Positions 6,005 to 7,495 of a stretch of DNA of 7,495 nucleotides are shown here, one piece after another. Numbering within the stretch: position 1 is the first letter of the stretch; every line of letters begins with the position of its first letter. A model generated the notes under the pieces. It saw nothing but the letters and a program-made list of their open reading frames with translations, was not told the DNA's origin and did no database searches. The stretch spans positions 1-7,495 of the forward strand of contig AWOE01000087.1 of assembly GCA_000494145.1 (NCBI GenBank), read 5' to 3'. Source of the DNA: Candidatus Calditenuaceae archaeon JGI OTU-1 (GTDB taxonomy: Archaea; Thermoproteota; Nitrososphaeria_A; Caldarchaeales; Calditenuaceae). A program made the translations under genes and the position numbers.

Positions 6005-6007
6005 GGC

Positions 6008-6400
6008 ATGAGCGAGCTGATAAAGGTTTCCGAAGCCGCGAAACGGCTCGGCGTCTCTAAGCGCAGCCTTTACCGGTGGATCGAGGCCGGTCGATTGCAG
6101 GCCTGCGTGCTCCGTCTGCCTTCGGGCCGACTCCGCATAGACTGGGCGCTCTTACTCGAGGAATTGAAGGCATGGGACGAGTTCTGGCGCGATAAACGTC
6201 GGAAGAAATTCGGGCCCCGATTCTGCTCCCTAACGCATCAGGCGGAGGGCCGGCAAGGGAGACGTAGAGGGGCTGGAGGAGCTGCTGACGGGTTACGCGC
6301 TCTTCCTGCCGCTGTTGCTCAACCTCCACCTGATCGACCTAGCCCTGCTCCAGAGCCTCGGCGCGTTCTAGGAATGGTGGCCCGGGGAAGGAGAAGATGA
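6008..6400 (+). CDS. Excisionase/MerR-like helix-turn-helix DNA-binding protein, probably frameshifted
   Basis: Residues 1-46 are a clear HTH_17/excisionase-type domain. KVSEAAKRLGVSKRSLYRWI forms the helix-turn-helix, and LRLPSGRLRID is the wing strand pair. A charged helix (ELKAWDEFWRDKRRKK) follows to about residue 68. From about residue 80 this frame becomes an Arg/Gly/Pro/Ala-rich run typical of an out-of-frame reading. The frame one base over reads DVEGLEELLTGYALFLP from 6261 to a TAG at 6369, then EWWPGEGEDEG to a TGA at 6438. I infer a frameshift near 6250-6260, with a later nonsense codon, in a once longer protein. There is no Shine-Dalgarno, so a leaderless or weakly translated start is likely. 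Such proteins direct excision of integrated elements or regulate transcription. Its GC-rich composition matches the integrase relic. The HTH part is firm; the downstream extent is not. Confidence 0.7.
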   Translation: MSELIKVSEAAKRLGVSKRSLYRWIEAGRLQACVLRLPSGRLRIDWALLLEELKAWDEFWRDKRRKKFGPRFCSLTHQAEGRQGRRRGAGGAADGLRALPAAVAQPPPDRPSPAPEPRRVLGMVARGRRR

Positions 6401-6447
6401 GGGTGAAGCTGTCGGAGGCGAGGGTTGGGCGGAGCTCTGAGGTGTGA
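6397..6447 (+). CDS. Possible 16-codon ORF or truncated gene start
   Basis: ATG at 6397, with GGAG six to nine bases upstream, opens MRVKLSEARVGRSSEV and stops at TGA 6445-6447. It overlaps the end of the excisionase-like frame by four bases (ATGA), a normal operon junction. It looks like the start of a downstream partner gene cut off where the minus-strand gene now begins. Too short to assign a function. Confidence 0.2.
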   Translation: MRVKLSEARVGRSSEV

Positions 6448-6469
6448 CTAAGCCGACTTGCGAGGCAGG

Positions 6470-6485
6470 CGATCTTTGCTTTTCT
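6470..6485 (+). terminator. T-rich stop for plus-strand transcripts
   Basis: ATCTTTGCTTTTCT is a pyrimidine/T-rich tract between the excisionase-like gene and the convergent pentapeptide gene. It lies in the place expected for an archaeal U-tract terminator, but it is interrupted and therefore weak. Confidence 0.3.
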
Positions 6486-6491
6486 AGGTCT

Positions 6492-7495
6492 TCAGCGCCT
6501 CTCCAGCCTTCTCCTCACCGCTACGAAGAGGTTTCCGAAGATGATTATGGCGAGTACCCTTATCAGGATCTCTATGGCGATGGGGGCTTTTGCTAGGAAG
6601 CTGAAGTCCTTGAAGGATCTGACCTGGAAGAATACGGCTGAGACGGCTTCGAGGTTCTCCAAGTATTTGGTGAGGAGTAAATGGAGTGGGACGGGGCCGC
6701 CGATTCCCGGGTTGTAGAGGAGCAAGAGGATGGACGCGAGTAGGGTAGTCGCAATTGCAAGGATGATGGGCCTGTTTACCGATTCTCCGTACCTTGAAAC
6801 GAATTCGTAGATGTGGTGGGCAAGTCTCTCAAAAACGTTGGTCTTCCGCAGAAGTTTTCTGGCAAGCCTCATCTCCTTAATAAAGAGGTCTGCAGCTTCG
6901 GTGAACATCCTGTTTGCCTCCAAACATTTTCTGATGGACTTATACTCCGCAAGCACAGTCTCCGGGTTAAGATATGGCTTATGCTCTTCTGCGTATTCTC
7001 TAATCACTTCTGGTATGTTATCGGTGGGGTTTCCTCCATCCGATCCACCCGCTTTCTCGGACTCCACTATTCTCATCAGCATTTCGTCGAGTATATCCTC
7101 ATTTCCCGTCCGGGCAGGTACCAGATAAATACCTTCAATATTAGTCAATAAGAATGAAACTCTTGAAAGGGGATAACCTATTATATAGGTATTTTTTGGC
7201 TCCCTGAACGTCGTTAAGAGGAACGCTAGATAACCCTGGTTGTCCTCAGCGGCTTTGAAGTGGACCTGCTTATTAAAGGTGCTGTAGGGAAATTTTATCA
7301 ACGAATTGAAACGGCATCCTGTGAAATATGCGTCTCCATTAAATGTCACCTCAGTAAACGTGACCCGCTTATTAAAGGTGGAGTCGCGAATGTCTATTGA
7401 CGAAGAGAAACGGCATTTTATGAATAATACTTCTTCATTAAATGTTGCTCCATAAAAAAATACATCCTCCTCGAATTCTGCCTTTATAAAGTAGA
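6492..7495 (-). CDS. Pentapeptide-repeat membrane protein with 2-TM channel-like C-terminus (5' end outside window)
   Basis: The frame is open to the right edge, so the true start lies outside; the GTG at 7349 is internal, because repeats continue upstream of it. The 333 visible residues begin with about 85 residues of pentapeptide repeats with Phe every fifth position (FIKAEFEEDVFFYGATF, then STFNKRVTFTEVTF), which form a right-handed beta-helix. A mixed linker follows, with an acidic/Gly-rich loop near 140-160, then an amphipathic helical region (176-218) and a first membrane helix (242-260, PIILAIATTLLASILLLLY). A re-entrant-like segment SAVFFQVRSFKDF (285-297), a second membrane helix (305-323) and a basic tail RRRLERR complete it. 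Pentapeptide repeats fused to a 2-TM (Ion_trans_2) channel are a known prokaryotic combination. Here the filter position lacks the TVGYG-type glycines. A membrane-attached scaffold or non-canonical channel is inferred. Convergent with the excisionase-like gene. Confidence 0.85.
   Translation of the reverse strand, partial: YFIKAEFEEDVFFYGATFNEEVLFIKCRFSSSIDIRDSTFNKRVTFTEVTFNGDAYFTGCRFNSLIKFPYSTFNKQVHFKAAEDNQGYLAFLLTTFREPKNTYIIGYPLSRVSFLLTNIEGIYLVPARTGNEDILDEMLMRIVESEKAGGSDGGNPTDNIPEVIREYAEEHKPYLNPETVLAEYKSIRKCLEANRMFTEAADLFIKEMRLARKLLRKTNVFERLAHHIYEFVSRYGESVNRPIILAIATTLLASILLLLYNPGIGGPVPLHLLLTKYLENLEAVSAVFFQVRSFKDFSFLAKAPIAIEILIRVLAIIIFGNLFVAVRRRLERR

Larger units (their letters stand above)
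5520..6007. other. GC-rich intergenic region with no confident gene
   Basis: All six readings are interrupted or lack domains. It holds a short hairpin (GGGGAC 5582-5587 with GTCCCC 5599-5604), a 46-codon plus-strand frame (5675-5815), CTCGAG repeated at 5878-5883 and 5888-5893, and two AT cores bracketed by GC arms: CCCTAAATAAGGG at 5854-5866 and GGGC...GCCC at 5912-5928. The stretch resembles the composition of the integrase relic at 289-996 and may be eroded mobile DNA. A structured RNA is possible, but none can be identified by eye. Confidence 0.5.

Noticed and set aside
6057..6329. Minus-strand open frame of 90 codons
   Set aside because: Antisense to the helix-turn-helix gene, with a low-complexity composition and no domain.
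6811..7151. Two plus-strand open frames of 105-112 codons
   Set aside because: They are antisense to the pentapeptide-repeat protein, whose repeats and membrane helices are unmistakable on the minus strand.
1..7495. CRISPR array, rRNA or intact insertion sequence
   Set aside because: No regularly spaced direct repeats, no rRNA signature sequences and no intact transposase were seen on reading both strands.

Overview
The window looks like archaeal chromosome, probably from a thermophile of the TACK/Thermoproteota-like group. The supports are an archaeal-type initiator tRNA-Met, TATA boxes about 26-27 bases upstream of tRNA and protein starts, GTG/TTG starts with little Shine-Dalgarno signal, at least one apparently leaderless gene, and an archaeal-style anchored surface protein (signal peptide, coiled-coil stalk, C-terminal membrane helix, basic tail). 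The exact lineage cannot be fixed from the sequence alone.

Layout. Bases 1-72 hold an initiator tRNA-Met gene on the minus strand, cut by the window edge three bases short of its discriminator-side end, with its TATA box just beyond. Bases 289-996 hold a decayed tyrosine recombinase (integrase) on the plus strand, broken by several frameshifts and ending near box II, without the tyrosine nucleophile. A 13-base exact copy of part of the tRNA gene sits at the end of this relic, so 43-1000 may be the remains of an integrated element. After an abrupt change to AT-rich DNA comes a structured leader (1084-1255) with alternative hairpins and a perfect 23-bp inverted repeat. It leads into a 928-codon surface protein with a glycosidase-like barrel and an amidotransferase-like domain (1256-4042). 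A convergent minus-strand gene (4218-5465) encodes a membrane protein with two zinc ribbons and a DUF4352-like exterior domain.

Bases 5466-6007 are mostly GC-rich with no confident gene but several TATA-like elements framed by GC-rich inverted repeats. At 6008 a plus-strand excisionase-like helix-turn-helix gene begins. Its downstream half appears to be out of frame. The last gene (6492 to the right edge, minus strand) is a pentapeptide-repeat protein with two C-terminal membrane helices that resembles a 2-TM ion channel with a degenerate selectivity filter.

How it fits together. The two GC-rich blocks (about 100-1000 and 5570-6480) carry recombination-type genes in decay (integrase, excisionase-like regulator). 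The intervening and right-hand blocks carry intact envelope proteins. I read this as a tRNA-adjacent integration hotspot with eroded mobile DNA next to lineage-specific surface genes. No CRISPR array, rRNA, intact transposase or replication origin is visible.
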